8,638 nt of DNA from an uncultured Bacillota bacterium (GTDB lineage: Bacteria > Bacillota > UBA994 > UBA5500), in contig CALNBW010000279.1 in assembly GCA_937874815.1 (NCBI GenBank), positions 1-8,638 of the forward strand. Direction: 5' to 3'. This document shows positions 1-6,882 of the stretch, in pieces. The notes under the pieces are model-generated. The model searched no databases. It was not told the origin of the DNA and was given only the letters and a program-made list of their open reading frames with translations. The stretch's first letter is position 1; every line of letters starts with the position of its first letter. Made by a program: the position numbers and the translations under genes.

Positions 1-58
1 AAGCACCTACCTACAGTACCAGGCCACACGCGCTCAAGCAGGACCACGACCTTTATCA
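1..58 (-). repeat. Left arm of a long inverted repeat (copy A)
   Basis: Read on the minus strand, this stretch matches 8543-8601 on the plus strand. I aligned them by hand: 54 of 59 columns are identical, with four substitutions and one 1-base gap. Both begin TGATAAAGG, share a 19-base identical block and then a 15-base identical block, and end AGGTGCTT. The match still holds at base 1, so the copy probably continues outside the window. It does not read as a shared protein, because an in-frame TGA interrupts the frame that stays open in the other copy. It is most likely a dispersed intergenic repeat; its family is not recognised. Confidence 0.85.
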
Positions 59-103
59 GGTGCCCTCATACCCTGCAGCCCCTTTTATCGCAACCATCCT
101 GGA

Positions 104-132
104 TAGACCGCCCAGGTAACAGATGATACAAT
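104..132 (+). promoter_or_regulatory. Probable sigma-A-type promoter of the MATE gene
   Basis: A -35-like TAGACC (104-109) lies 17 bases before a -10-like TACAAT (127-132). Transcription would start near 139, leaving a leader of about 64 bases before the MATE start. The -35 matches the consensus at four of six positions and the -10 at five of six. The -10 box overlaps the left arm of a 10-bp inverted repeat. Confidence 0.4.
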
Positions 133-183
133 AATTTATATGCCTTAATCGCAATGTGGCCGCGCATTTTACTTTGTATCATC
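122..183. repeat. 10-bp inverted repeat around the MATE promoter and leader
   Basis: GATGATACAA (122-131) and its exact reverse complement TTGTATCATC (174-183) are separated by 42 bases. The left arm covers the putative -10 box; the right arm ends three bases before the AGGAGG ribosome site (187-192). If the proposed start point near 139 is right, the left arm is not transcribed, so the pair would act on DNA as two operator half-sites rather than as an RNA hairpin. It could be chance in an AT-richer leader. Confidence 0.4.
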
Positions 184-202
184 ATGAGGAGGCGCCAGTA
201 GA

Positions 203-1609
203 ATGGAGCATGACCCGACTCTCGCTGCAAACTCGATTGACGTTCCCCAAGCTGAAATTCGCCGTCGTATCTTTAGTATGGTTTGGCCCGCCACTGTTGA
301 AAACATATTGCAGATGCTCGTTGGCATTGTCGCTACCGGTATGGTTGGAAAAATTGGTGCGGAAGCGGTGGCGGCTGTAGGGCTTAGTACCCGTGTTACC
401 CAGCTCGTCTGGTGTCTTTTCTCAGCCATAGGTACTGGTGCCACTGTGCTGATTGCGCGTGCGTTTGGGGCTAACGACCAAAGGTCTGCCCAACGCACGG
501 CCGAGCAAGCCCTGTTGCTGGCGCTAGGATTGGTCGGTGTACTGACGATTATCATCTGGAGTAAGGCGCGCATGTGGCTGGTTTTGCTGTTTAATCCTGA
601 AAAGGAACTGTTAGAGAGTGCCTATGTTTTTCTCAGGATCGCTGTCTGGGGTATGCCCTTCATGGCTGTAATGCAGGTGGTGGGTGCCATCATGCGGGGG
701 GCAGGGAACACCAAAACCCCCATGCAAATAGCATTCTTCGTGAACATTATCAACGTGGTTGCTAACTACGTTTTGATCTATGGGATCTTCGGTTCTCCCG
801 CCCTGGGTATGATAGGGGCCGCTATTGCCATGCTAATCTCCCAGTCGGTGGGCGCTGTGCTAGCTTTCTATGCCATCTCCCGTCCTATGTCTGTCATTCC
901 CTTGCGCTTGCGACAGCGGGTGCAGGCTGATATTAAGGAGATGCGCCGTATTCTCGTCATCGGCATTCCGGCCGCCTTTGAGTCTTTGTTTTGGCAGTTT
1001 GCTTCCATCATCATGATGGGGTTGATCGTCACCTTTGGCACCAACGCCTTAGCGGCACATCAACTGGGGCTAAACGCCGAGTCCCTCTCTTATATGCCCA
1101 GCGCCGGCTTCGGTATTGCCGCCACCGCCTTTGTGGGCCAGAGCTTAGGGGCTGGTAGGCTGGATTTGGCTCGCCGTTATGTCAAAGAAATCAACAAATG
1201 GGGTATTATCCTAACAGTATTCACGGGCGGGTTGTTGCTACTAGTTCCTACGCAGATAATGTCCTGCCTTACCGACGAAGCCGAGGTCATTGAACTGGGG
1301 GCAATCTATTTGCGCTTAATGGGTTCTGTGCAGATTCCCCAGCTAATTGCCGGTATTCTTAGCGGTGCCATGCGTGGCGGGGGCGACACTAAAGCCCCAA
1401 TGTATATCGGTGGCATCGGTATCTGGGGTATCCGCATTCCTTTCTCTTTCATCTTGAGCCAACGTTTTGGGATGGGCATTATCGGTGTCTGGGTGGCAAT
1501 GGTCATGGATTTAGTGACTCGCTTTGTGCTCACTACCCTCCGCTATCGCGGTGGGAAATGGAAAAGGGCGCTAGCTAGCGATCAAGAGATAATAAGCGAG
1601 GCCTGTTAA
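203..1609 (+). CDS. MATE-family multidrug/metabolite efflux transporter
   Basis: A 468-residue polytopic membrane protein of the multidrug and toxic compound extrusion family, which exports cationic drugs or metabolites in exchange for Na+ or H+. Length suits a full 12-helix MATE protein. The two-fold internal repeat is visible: MRGAGNTKTPM at residues 164-174 recurs as MRGGGDTKAPM at 390-400, and the ARAFGAND segment (85-92) recurs as VGQSLGAGR (311-319). These are the typical loop signatures of each six-helix half. The N-terminal 20 or so residues are hydrophilic and there is no cleavable signal peptide. An AGGAGG site at 187-192, ten bases upstream, supports the ATG at 203. The gene appears monocistronic, closed by the terminator at 1615-1654. 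Substrate and coupling ion cannot be read from the sequence, and no regulator gene is adjacent. Confidence 0.93.
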   Translation: MEHDPTLAANSIDVPQAEIRRRIFSMVWPATVENILQMLVGIVATGMVGKIGAEAVAAVGLSTRVTQLVWCLFSAIGTGATVLIARAFGANDQRSAQRTAEQALLLALGLVGVLTIIIWSKARMWLVLLFNPEKELLESAYVFLRIAVWGMPFMAVMQVVGAIMRGAGNTKTPMQIAFFVNIINVVANYVLIYGIFGSPALGMIGAAIAMLISQSVGAVLAFYAISRPMSVIPLRLRQRVQADIKEMRRILVIGIPAAFESLFWQFASIIMMGLIVTFGTNALAAHQLGLNAESLSYMPSAGFGIAATAFVGQSLGAGRLDLARRYVKEINKWGIILTVFTGGLLLLVPTQIMSCLTDEAEVIELGAIYLRLMGSVQIPQLIAGILSGAMRGGGDTKAPMYIGGIGIWGIRIPFSFILSQRFGMGIIGVWVAMVMDLVTRFVLTTLRYRGGKWKRALASDQEIISEAC

Positions 1610-1614
1610 TAACA

Positions 1615-1654
1615 AAAAAACTGTCCTGCACTGTAATCGGCAGGACAGTTTTTT
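1615..1654. terminator. Bidirectional intrinsic terminator between MATE and iadA
   Basis: A GC-containing stem CTGTCCTGC (1621-1629) pairs with GCAGGACAG (1640-1648) around a 10-base loop. It is extended by six A (1615-1620) pairing with six T (1649-1654), giving 15 perfect pairs. A T run follows the stem on both strands, so it can end transcription of the MATE gene from the left and of iadA from the right. Confidence 0.95.
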
Positions 1655-1659
1655 CTATT

Positions 1660-2805
1660 CTACTCAAAGGTACCTTTGACAACTGCTCGGCCGCCATCCA
1701 CCATGAGGCGACCTTTGGCCCAAACCCGGTTAACCTCCAAGTCGTCAGTCAGTTCAACCAGGTCGGCATCGGCTCCGCGCACAATGCAGCCTTTTTTGCC
1801 CTGCAAGTTCAGGTTCTGAGCGACGTTGGTAGTCAGCAATTTCAATGCTTCTTCCATGGGCACGTGCCCTTTAACCATAACGTCGCGCCAGGTGTCTAGG
1901 TCGGCGCGCACTGAGCCTACCCCGAGCCCGATGAGGTTACCACCGCGGTCAAATTTGGGCATGCTGCCATTGCCATCAGAACTGATGGTGATGTTGCTGA
2001 TCGGCACGTTGAACTCGTTGAGCAAGCGCATGATGCCCTTATAAGCCTCTGGGCCGGCCGTGATGTCAACTCTTCCGCCTTGCTTCGCGAAAGCGGCCCC
2101 TTGCTCAAGCAGCTCTGGGGTGCGGTTCATGTGAGTAGGCGTAAAGATAGTAATGGGCAGCTCCGAAGTCTCTAGGATGTCGAAGATAGGCTGGATGCCG
2201 CGCGGCCCACCGCCAACATGGAAGTGTACCAGGCCTGGCTTACCTCCCAACATACCGCCCACACGGGCTTCAGCTGCTAGTTTTCTAATCTCGGCCACAT
2301 CGGGCTGGGAGGAGCGGTGATCTGAAATGGCGATTTCGCCCACGCCGATAACCTTATCAATTAGAATTAAATCATTGCGTACATTGTCGGTGATAGTACG
2401 CGTGGGGACTTCATACGCCCCCGTATAAATAAAAGTGGAAATGCCCTCTAGTTCTAGGGCCCGGGCCTTGGCCAGGAGGCCATACATATGCCGGGTGGTG
2501 CCATCAGTTCCTAAGCAGCCAACTACAGTAGTGACCCCGTTTAGGGTGATCTGCGATAGTTGAATCTCTGGTGTGCGCGTAGCTGGGCCGCCTTCGCCCC
2601 CGCCGCCGATCAGGTGCACATGCTGATCTATGAAGCCGGGAACAATCGTGGCACCCTTGGCGTCAACTACTTCGACATCGCCTAAGCCGCTCGGCACCGG
2701 AATGTTGCTATCTAGGTGAGCAATGCGGTCGCCCAGAATAAGAATATCGCCTTTGCCGACTGGCTCCGGACTGTAAACATTTGCGTTTTTGATAATCTTG
2801 ATCAT
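1660..2805 (-). CDS. iadA: Isoaspartyl dipeptidase (beta-aspartyl-peptidase)
   Basis: A 381-residue cytosolic metal-dependent amidohydrolase that cleaves beta-aspartyl (isoAsp-X) dipeptides left by breakdown of damaged proteins. It resembles E. coli IadA (about 390 aa) throughout. Metal and substrate motifs are visible: QHVH with H62 and H64, the GGGGEGGP loop (67-74), GAY at 129-131, SDHR with R164, FH with H196, THMNR with H225 and R228, and SSDGNG with the catalytic D277. The exception is the metal-bridging position: E. coli uses a carboxylated Lys (K162), and the aligned residue here, seven before R164, is E157. Other amidohydrolases such as NagA use Glu as a ligand, so activity is not excluded. 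AAGGAGG (2815-2821 on this strand), nine bases upstream, fixes the ATG. It is convergent with the MATE gene and divergent from the AIR-synthase-like gene. Confidence 0.93.
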   Translation of the reverse strand: MIKIIKNANVYSPEPVGKGDILILGDRIAHLDSNIPVPSGLGDVEVVDAKGATIVPGFIDQHVHLIGGGGEGGPATRTPEIQLSQITLNGVTTVVGCLGTDGTTRHMYGLLAKARALELEGISTFIYTGAYEVPTRTITDNVRNDLILIDKVIGVGEIAISDHRSSQPDVAEIRKLAAEARVGGMLGGKPGLVHFHVGGGPRGIQPIFDILETSELPITIFTPTHMNRTPELLEQGAAFAKQGGRVDITAGPEAYKGIMRLLNEFNVPISNITISSDGNGSMPKFDRGGNLIGLGVGSVRADLDTWRDVMVKGHVPMEEALKLLTTNVAQNLNLQGKKGCIVRGADADLVELTDDLEVNRVWAKGRLMVDGGRAVVKGTFE

Positions 2806-2910
2806 GATAGTATCCCTCCTTCCCTTTTCTTTTGGACAACCAGGGCAACTTTCCTGCCTTAGTGTCTGTAGTAGAGCACAAATTAACCGTTCTGCATGTG
2901 TTTTGCCTGC

Positions 2911-2925
2911 CTAGCATGCTAGAAT
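2911..2925 (+). promoter_or_regulatory. Extended -10 element and 12-bp palindrome before the AIR-synthase-like gene
   Basis: CTAGCATGCTAG (2911-2922) is a perfect 12-bp palindrome. Its right half is part of TGCTAGAAT (2917-2925), an extended -10 element. No convincing -35 lies 16-18 bases upstream, which extended -10 promoters can tolerate. Transcription would start near 2932, giving a very short leader before the ribosome site at 2935. A palindrome on a -10 box suggests an operator, but the regulator is unknown. Confidence 0.35.
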
Positions 2926-2934
2926 GGGAGGGAC

Positions 2935-2941
2935 AAGGAGG
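2935..2941 (+). promoter_or_regulatory. Ribosome binding site deciding the AIR-synthase-like start
   Basis: AAGGAGG ends six bases before the ATG at 2948. An upstream in-frame ATG at 2924 would put this sequence inside the coding region and has no ribosome site of its own, so 2948 is chosen. Confidence 0.85.
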
Positions 2942-2947
2942 TTGACT

Positions 2948-3976
2948 ATGCAGGTAGGGAAGCTAACACCTGCTGCGCTGCAGCAGTTAATCTTTGATCA
3001 GCTAGGTAAACGTAGACCGGAAGTGGTATTAAGAGGAACATTTGGGGAAGATTCAGCCGCACTCAATTTAGAGGGCGATCTCTGCGTCATGTCTACCGAC
3101 CCCATTACGGGGGCTGCCAAGCATGCCGGTTGGCTGGCCGTGCATGTATCCTGCAACGACGTTGCAGCTAATGGCGCTGAGCCGGTGGCAGTGTTGCTAA
3201 CTCTGCTCTTGCCGGCCGGGGCAGATCTCGGCTTAGTGCAAGAGATCATGACTGATGCCGAGAAGGCGGCACGTGAAGTGCGGGTAGAAATAGTTGGCGG
3301 GCACACTGAGTTAACGGCAGCCGTTAATCAGCCCATTATTTCAACTACTGTTATCGGGCGAGTAGCGGCAGAGCGCTTGGCGACTAGCAGTAGCATTCAG
3401 CCCGGCGATGCCCTAGTGGCGACCAAGTATGTGGGCTTGGAAGGCACAGCTATCTTGGCGGCGGATTTCCCAGCTATTACGAAGCCCTTACTGGGGGCGG
3501 CTTTATGGGAAGCGGCCTGCGCCTTCACGCAGCAGATCAGTATTGTGCCTGAGGCCAGAATTGCAGCGGCCTGTGGCGTGCGGGCTATGCATGACGCTAC
3601 CGAAGGCGGTGTTGCAGGCGCGGCCTATGAGATGGCAGGTGCCGCTGGCCTTGGTTTCGCTATAGAAGAGAAGGCCTTGCCAATTCATCCCGCTACCAAG
3701 CTCTTAGCCGAACACTTGCAGTTCGATCCGTTGCGCCTTATTTCCAGTGGCACGCTGCTTTTGGCAACGCCTGTTCCAGAGATATTGCTAGCCGAGTTGG
3801 CAGCTCACGATATTCCCGCCAGCGTTATTGGCCATTTCCATGCCAGTGGCAATAAGCGGCTATATAAAGCAAATGGGATGAGCGAACCAATCAGCCCACC
3901 AGAAAGCGATGAGTTATGGCGTCTCCAAGCCAGTTTGCTCGCGTCAAAAAGTTCTGAAGGCTCACATAGCATTTAG
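2948..3976 (+). CDS. AIR synthase-related (HypE/PurM-like) ATP-binding protein
   Basis: A 342-residue protein of the PurM/ThiL/SelD/HypE superfamily, dimeric enzymes that use ATP to activate an oxygen or carboxamide-type substrate. Visible motifs are GED at 33-35, STDPITGA at 49-56 (the metal- and ATP-binding aspartate region), CND at 69-71, GGHTE at 117-121 and HDATEGGV at 215-222, followed by an SSGTLLLA segment (267-274) typical of the C-terminal lobe. This is the HypE-like group, but the Pro-Arg-Ile-Cys tail that accepts the carbamoyl group in true HypE is absent; the protein ends SHSI. No hyp or hydrogenase genes are nearby, so a hydrogenase role is not supported and the substrate is unknown. 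It is divergent from iadA, and its own start signals suggest separate expression. A separate promoter follows it before the tmk operon. Confidence 0.88.
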   Translation: MQVGKLTPAALQQLIFDQLGKRRPEVVLRGTFGEDSAALNLEGDLCVMSTDPITGAAKHAGWLAVHVSCNDVAANGAEPVAVLLTLLLPAGADLGLVQEIMTDAEKAAREVRVEIVGGHTELTAAVNQPIISTTVIGRVAAERLATSSSIQPGDALVATKYVGLEGTAILAADFPAITKPLLGAALWEAACAFTQQISIVPEARIAAACGVRAMHDATEGGVAGAAYEMAGAAGLGFAIEEKALPIHPATKLLAEHLQFDPLRLISSGTLLLATPVPEILLAELAAHDIPASVIGHFHASGNKRLYKANGMSEPISPPESDELWRLQASLLASKSSEGSHSI

Positions 3977-3985
3977 GGCTTGACC

Positions 3986-4014
3986 TTGCCGTCCCTCGGT
4001 TTGCATGGTACAAT
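3986..4014 (+). promoter_or_regulatory. Promoter of the decarboxylase-tmk-darA-yaaR-holB-ricT operon
   Basis: TTGCCG (3986-3991) and TACAAT (4009-4014) are separated by 17 bases, and TGG directly before TACAAT makes an extended -10. The predicted start is near 4021, just ahead of the AGGTGG ribosome site (4027-4032). It lies in the only gap (3977-4038) between the AIR-synthase-like gene and the operon. No terminator is visible after the AIR-synthase-like gene, so read-through from it is also possible. Confidence 0.55.
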
Positions 4015-4038
4015 AAGGCAATAAGCAGGTGGTTATAA

Positions 4039-5451
4039 GTGACCTCTACTCCGATAGTGTCTGCACTACGGGAGTTGGCAGATAAAGAAAAACAGTCGTT
4101 ACACATGCCTGGACATAAGCAGGGGTTGACGCCCGGCTTATTGTCTGGCTGGTTAGGAAATACACTACTATATGACCAGACTGAAGTTGGCATTCTAGAT
4201 AGCTTGCACGCGCCTGACGGGCCGATCCGGCAATCAGAGCAACTAGTTGCTACTTTGTATGGCACAAAGGCTACTTATTTTACTACGAATGGTTCCAGCG
4301 CGGGTTTGATTGCCAGCTTGCTGGCGGCAACCGACACGGGTGCCACGGTAATTGTGCCGCGAAATGTGCATAAGGCTGTTCTAGCAGGCATCATCTTGGC
4401 AGATCTATGGCCTTATTTTGTGGAACCAGTCTACCAAGACGGTTATGAGCTCGGCATTACGCCAGCTAGTCTGCAGGCTGCGCTAACGGCGCATCCCGAA
4501 GCACAGGCTGTGCTCTTATTGCACCCCACCTACGAAGGGGTGGCTTGCGATTTAGAGCAGTTAGTAGGCATTGCGCGAGCTGCTAACTGCAGGGTTGTTA
4601 TTGACGAGGCCCATGGGGCTCACTTTCCTTTTCACCCCTCGCTACCAACATCAGCTGTACGTGCTCCGGCCGACTGGGTGGTGCAAAGCGCCCATAAGAC
4701 ATTGCCAGCCCTCACGGGGGCGGCCTGGGTGCATCGCCTTAACGATAATTTTACTGATGACTATTTTCGTAGCCGCCTGAACTTGGTGCAGTCAACCAGC
4801 CCGTCGTGGCTACTATTGGGCTCGCTAGATCTGGCGCAACAGGAGCTACGCATGCATGGTCGTTCCTGGCTAGACCAGGCGATAACTAAGGCCAATGAGC
4901 TGGCAACTGCCATTGAGCAGAACTCGCCTCTCGTGCGTTGGCAACCTCCTACAGCGGGGGGATACCAACAGGACCCCTTGAAAATCAATTTGCTAACAGC
5001 TGCTAGCGGACAGAGCGGATATGCAGTAGCGCGTTACCTAGAAGAACAGGGATACTACGTTGAGATGGCTAAGTCCCATGCTGTACTCTTCATGCTTACT
5101 ATGGCCGATGCCGCCATGCCTATAGATCCTTTAGTGAAATGCTTGGCCCGACTACCACGGGCCACTGGTAATCCCATTGGGTTGCCTCCGGCACCGCCAC
5201 TACCGCAGCTTTATCTGCGGCCGCGCCAAGCATATTTAGCAAAAACTTGTACAGTTGCAAGAGCCAAAGCCCTGGGGAGAATTGCCGCCAGGCCGGTTTA
5301 TGCTTATCCGCCGGGCGTTCCTTTAGTTTATCCGGGCGAGATTTTGGACCAAGAGATTTTGGCATATGTAGATGAACTTGTTGCCAAAGGCGGCCATTTA
5401 ACTGGACTGCAACAAGGAGCATGGGTTGTTGTAGTCGAACATAAGGAATGA
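4039..5451 (+). CDS. Orn/Lys/Arg decarboxylase family protein (YaaO-like)
   Basis: A 470-residue fold-type I PLP enzyme of the short bacterial Orn/Lys/Arg decarboxylase group, similar in length to B. subtilis YaaO and SpeA and lacking the extra wing domain of the roughly 700-residue E. coli enzymes. Motifs are HMPGHK (22-27), TNGSSAG (83-89, phosphate-binding region), PRNVHKA (107-113), HPTYEG (162-167), DEAHGAH (189-195, the aspartate that pairs with the PLP ring nitrogen) and SAHKTLPALTG (217-227), where K220 should be the Schiff-base lysine. The start is GTG, with AGGTGG (4027-4032) six bases upstream. The family decarboxylates arginine, lysine or ornithine to polyamine precursors; which substrate applies here cannot be decided. 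As first gene of the operon it sits where B. subtilis has yaaO, four bases before tmk. Confidence 0.92.
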   Translation: MTSTPIVSALRELADKEKQSLHMPGHKQGLTPGLLSGWLGNTLLYDQTEVGILDSLHAPDGPIRQSEQLVATLYGTKATYFTTNGSSAGLIASLLAATDTGATVIVPRNVHKAVLAGIILADLWPYFVEPVYQDGYELGITPASLQAALTAHPEAQAVLLLHPTYEGVACDLEQLVGIARAANCRVVIDEAHGAHFPFHPSLPTSAVRAPADWVVQSAHKTLPALTGAAWVHRLNDNFTDDYFRSRLNLVQSTSPSWLLLGSLDLAQQELRMHGRSWLDQAITKANELATAIEQNSPLVRWQPPTAGGYQQDPLKINLLTAASGQSGYAVARYLEEQGYYVEMAKSHAVLFMLTMADAAMPIDPLVKCLARLPRATGNPIGLPPAPPLPQLYLRPRQAYLAKTCTVARAKALGRIAARPVYAYPPGVPLVYPGEILDQEILAYVDELVAKGGHLTGLQQGAWVVVVEHKE

Positions 5452-5455
5452 TGAT

Positions 5456-6070
5456 ATGCCACTGATTACTTTTGAGGGAGCCGATGGGTCGGGGAAGACG
5501 ACTCACATGGAGCTATTAGCAGCAGAGTTAGAGCGGCAAGGGCACTCCGTCTTACTGACGCGCGAACCTGGTGGGACTAGGCTCGGCAATGATATTAGGC
5601 AGATGGTGTTGTGGAATACCGAGCTCGAGATCAGCCCCATGGCAGAAATGTTGCTCATGGCAGCGGCACGTGCTCAGCACGTAAGCGAGGTGCTAAAACC
5701 GGGCTTGTTGGCGGGGCGTCTAATACTCTGTGATCGTTATATTGATGCCAGCCTTGTCTATCAAGGCATCGCCCTCGGTTTGGGGCTGGAGCTAGTGGCC
5801 TCAATTAATGACAAAATTGTTGGTGGGCTCTGGCCCGATGTAACGGTGCTCTTGGATGTGGCACCGGAGGAGGCCTTTGCTCGTAGCATAACCGAAAGGC
5901 AGCAAGCCGATCGCATTGAAAGCAGAGGGTTAGCTTATTACGCTCAGGTCTGCAGTGGCTATCGCTTGTTGGCCCAAAAATGGCCAGAGCGAATAAGAAT
6001 AGTAGATGCTAGTCGCCCTATCGACGTGGTGCAGCGTGATATTCTCGCAGTCGTGAACAGTATATTGTAG
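5456..6070 (+). CDS. tmk: Thymidylate kinase
   Basis: A 204-residue cytosolic enzyme that phosphorylates dTMP to dTDP with ATP, an essential step to dTTP for DNA synthesis. The length is normal for the family. The P-loop is GADGSGKTT (8-16). REPGGT (36-41) forms the dTMP-binding loop, ARAQHV (71-76) is the usual substrate-pocket segment, and DRY (93-95) is the conserved Asp-Arg-Tyr. The lid region (about 143-155) carries Arg residues and DRIE (152-155), and the P-loop has no Arg, which is the bacterial (type II) arrangement. The ATG lies four bases after the decarboxylase stop. Its ribosome site AAGGAA (5443-5448) sits inside the end of that gene, implying coupled translation. Confidence 0.97.
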   Translation: MPLITFEGADGSGKTTHMELLAAELERQGHSVLLTREPGGTRLGNDIRQMVLWNTELEISPMAEMLLMAAARAQHVSEVLKPGLLAGRLILCDRYIDASLVYQGIALGLGLELVASINDKIVGGLWPDVTVLLDVAPEEAFARSITERQQADRIESRGLAYYAQVCSGYRLLAQKWPERIRIVDASRPIDVVQRDILAVVNSIL

Positions 6071-6097
6071 TGGAAGATTAAAAGGGGGGTAAGGTAG

Positions 6098-6430
6098 ATG
6101 AAACTTATCGTGGCTGTTGTGCAGGATAAGGACAGCGTGCGCTTAGTTGAGGCGCTGATGGAGAAAGGTTATCGTTCAACCAAGTTAGCTAGTACTGGCG
6201 GTTTCCTGAAGTCGGGCAACACTACTCTACTGATAGGTGTTGAGGAGAAACACGTACAAACTGTTGTCGACATCATCAAAGAGAGTTGCCATTCACGTGA
6301 ACAGCTGATTACACCGATGGCCCCAGTTGGTAGCAACTCCGTGGAAAGCTATATGCCGTACCCGATAGAAGTCTTGGTCGGTGGCGCTACAATGTTTGTC
6401 CTAGACGTGGAGAAATTTGTGCGCGTATGA
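6098..6430 (+). CDS. darA: Cyclic-di-AMP receptor, PII-like (DarA/PstA/YaaQ)
   Basis: A 110-residue PII-like trimeric protein that binds the second messenger c-di-AMP; its downstream partners are not settled. The ligand site matches S. aureus PstA in both residue and numbering: R26, T28, the GGFL loop with F36 and L37, N41 in SGNTT, and G47. The Asn at position 24 of the S. aureus protein is Gly here, a small difference in the pocket. The C-terminal half contains PYPIEVLVGGATMFVL, typical of the family. The ribosome site is the purine run AAAGGGGGG (6081-6089), eight bases before the ATG. It follows tmk by 27 bases and its stop overlaps the yaaR start by four bases. Confidence 0.96.
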   Translation: MKLIVAVVQDKDSVRLVEALMEKGYRSTKLASTGGFLKSGNTTLLIGVEEKHVQTVVDIIKESCHSREQLITPMAPVGSNSVESYMPYPIEVLVGGATMFVLDVEKFVRV

Positions 6431-6870
6431 GGGTACGCGGAACACGTGGGAATCGTAGCCGGGCTACTGCTCCTGCTGCGCCATGGCAGACAGGCAGGGC
6501 TCCGGCTACTGCCTTTTCTGCCACATTAAGCAGCAGTCAGCTTGCCGCCCACAACGCACTGCTAAACGAGCTATACACAGAGCTGGAGCAAGCGGCTGAC
6601 AAGCTTTCTCCAACGACATCTTTAATTGAATGGGAGGCTTTTCGGGCCTTGGTGCTCGATTACCTCAATGAAGTAAAAGCCGGCTATCGTCTGCGCAAGC
6701 AGGCCGCCTGGGATCCCCGCGGAAACCAACGCCTGCTAGTACTAGTTGACGCAGTCGACCAAGAATTAGTGGAACTAGGCACGATGTTCATTGAACAACA
6801 GAATGATAACTTTGCGTTCCTGAATCGCGTCAAGCGCCTCAAGGGACTATTGCTAGACATGAAATCTTAG
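6427..6870 (+). CDS. yaaR: YaaR family protein (DUF327)
   Basis: A 147-residue, mostly helical soluble protein of the YaaR/DUF327 family, close in length to B. subtilis YaaR (about 146 aa). The function of the family is not established. The first 35 or so residues are basic and low in complexity (rich in R, A and T). The family core runs from about residue 40 to the end, with a SLIEWEAFRALVLDYL helix, the AWDPRGNQRLL segment (about 94-104) and a final helix ending KRLKGLLLDMKS. There is no membrane segment or signal peptide. The ATG overlaps the darA stop in an ATGA, and the nearest GGAG (6409-6412) is 14 bases away, so translation probably depends on coupling to darA. The assignment rests on both sequence and its fixed place between darA and holB. 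Confidence 0.9.
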   Translation: MRVRGTRGNRSRATAPAAPWQTGRAPATAFSATLSSSQLAAHNALLNELYTELEQAADKLSPTTSLIEWEAFRALVLDYLNEVKAGYRLRKQAAWDPRGNQRLLVLVDAVDQELVELGTMFIEQQNDNFAFLNRVKRLKGLLLDMKS

Positions 6871-6882
6871 GAGTGGCAGATA

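Noticed and set aside
56..97. Thirteen-codon minus-strand frame ending at the TGA that begins repeat copy A
   Set aside because: It is too short, without a convincing ribosome site, and probably fortuitous, although it mirrors the ricT stop at copy B.
169..573. 134-codon open frame on the minus strand inside the MATE gene
   Set aside because: It is a shadow of the MATE coding frame with no family resemblance. The same applies to minus frames at 3891-4265 and 5120-5506.
2924..2947. ATG at 2924 as the AIR-synthase-like start
   Set aside because: It would place the AAGGAGG inside the gene and has no ribosome site of its own; the added residues are not family-like.
2948..3976. True HypE hydrogenase maturation factor
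   Set aside because: There is no Pro-Arg-Ile-Cys C-terminus and no hyp or hydrogenase gene in the window.
3980..3985. TTGACC as the -35 box of the operon promoter
   Set aside because: It is a better hexamer than TTGCCG but lies 23 bases from TACAAT, too far for a standard promoter.
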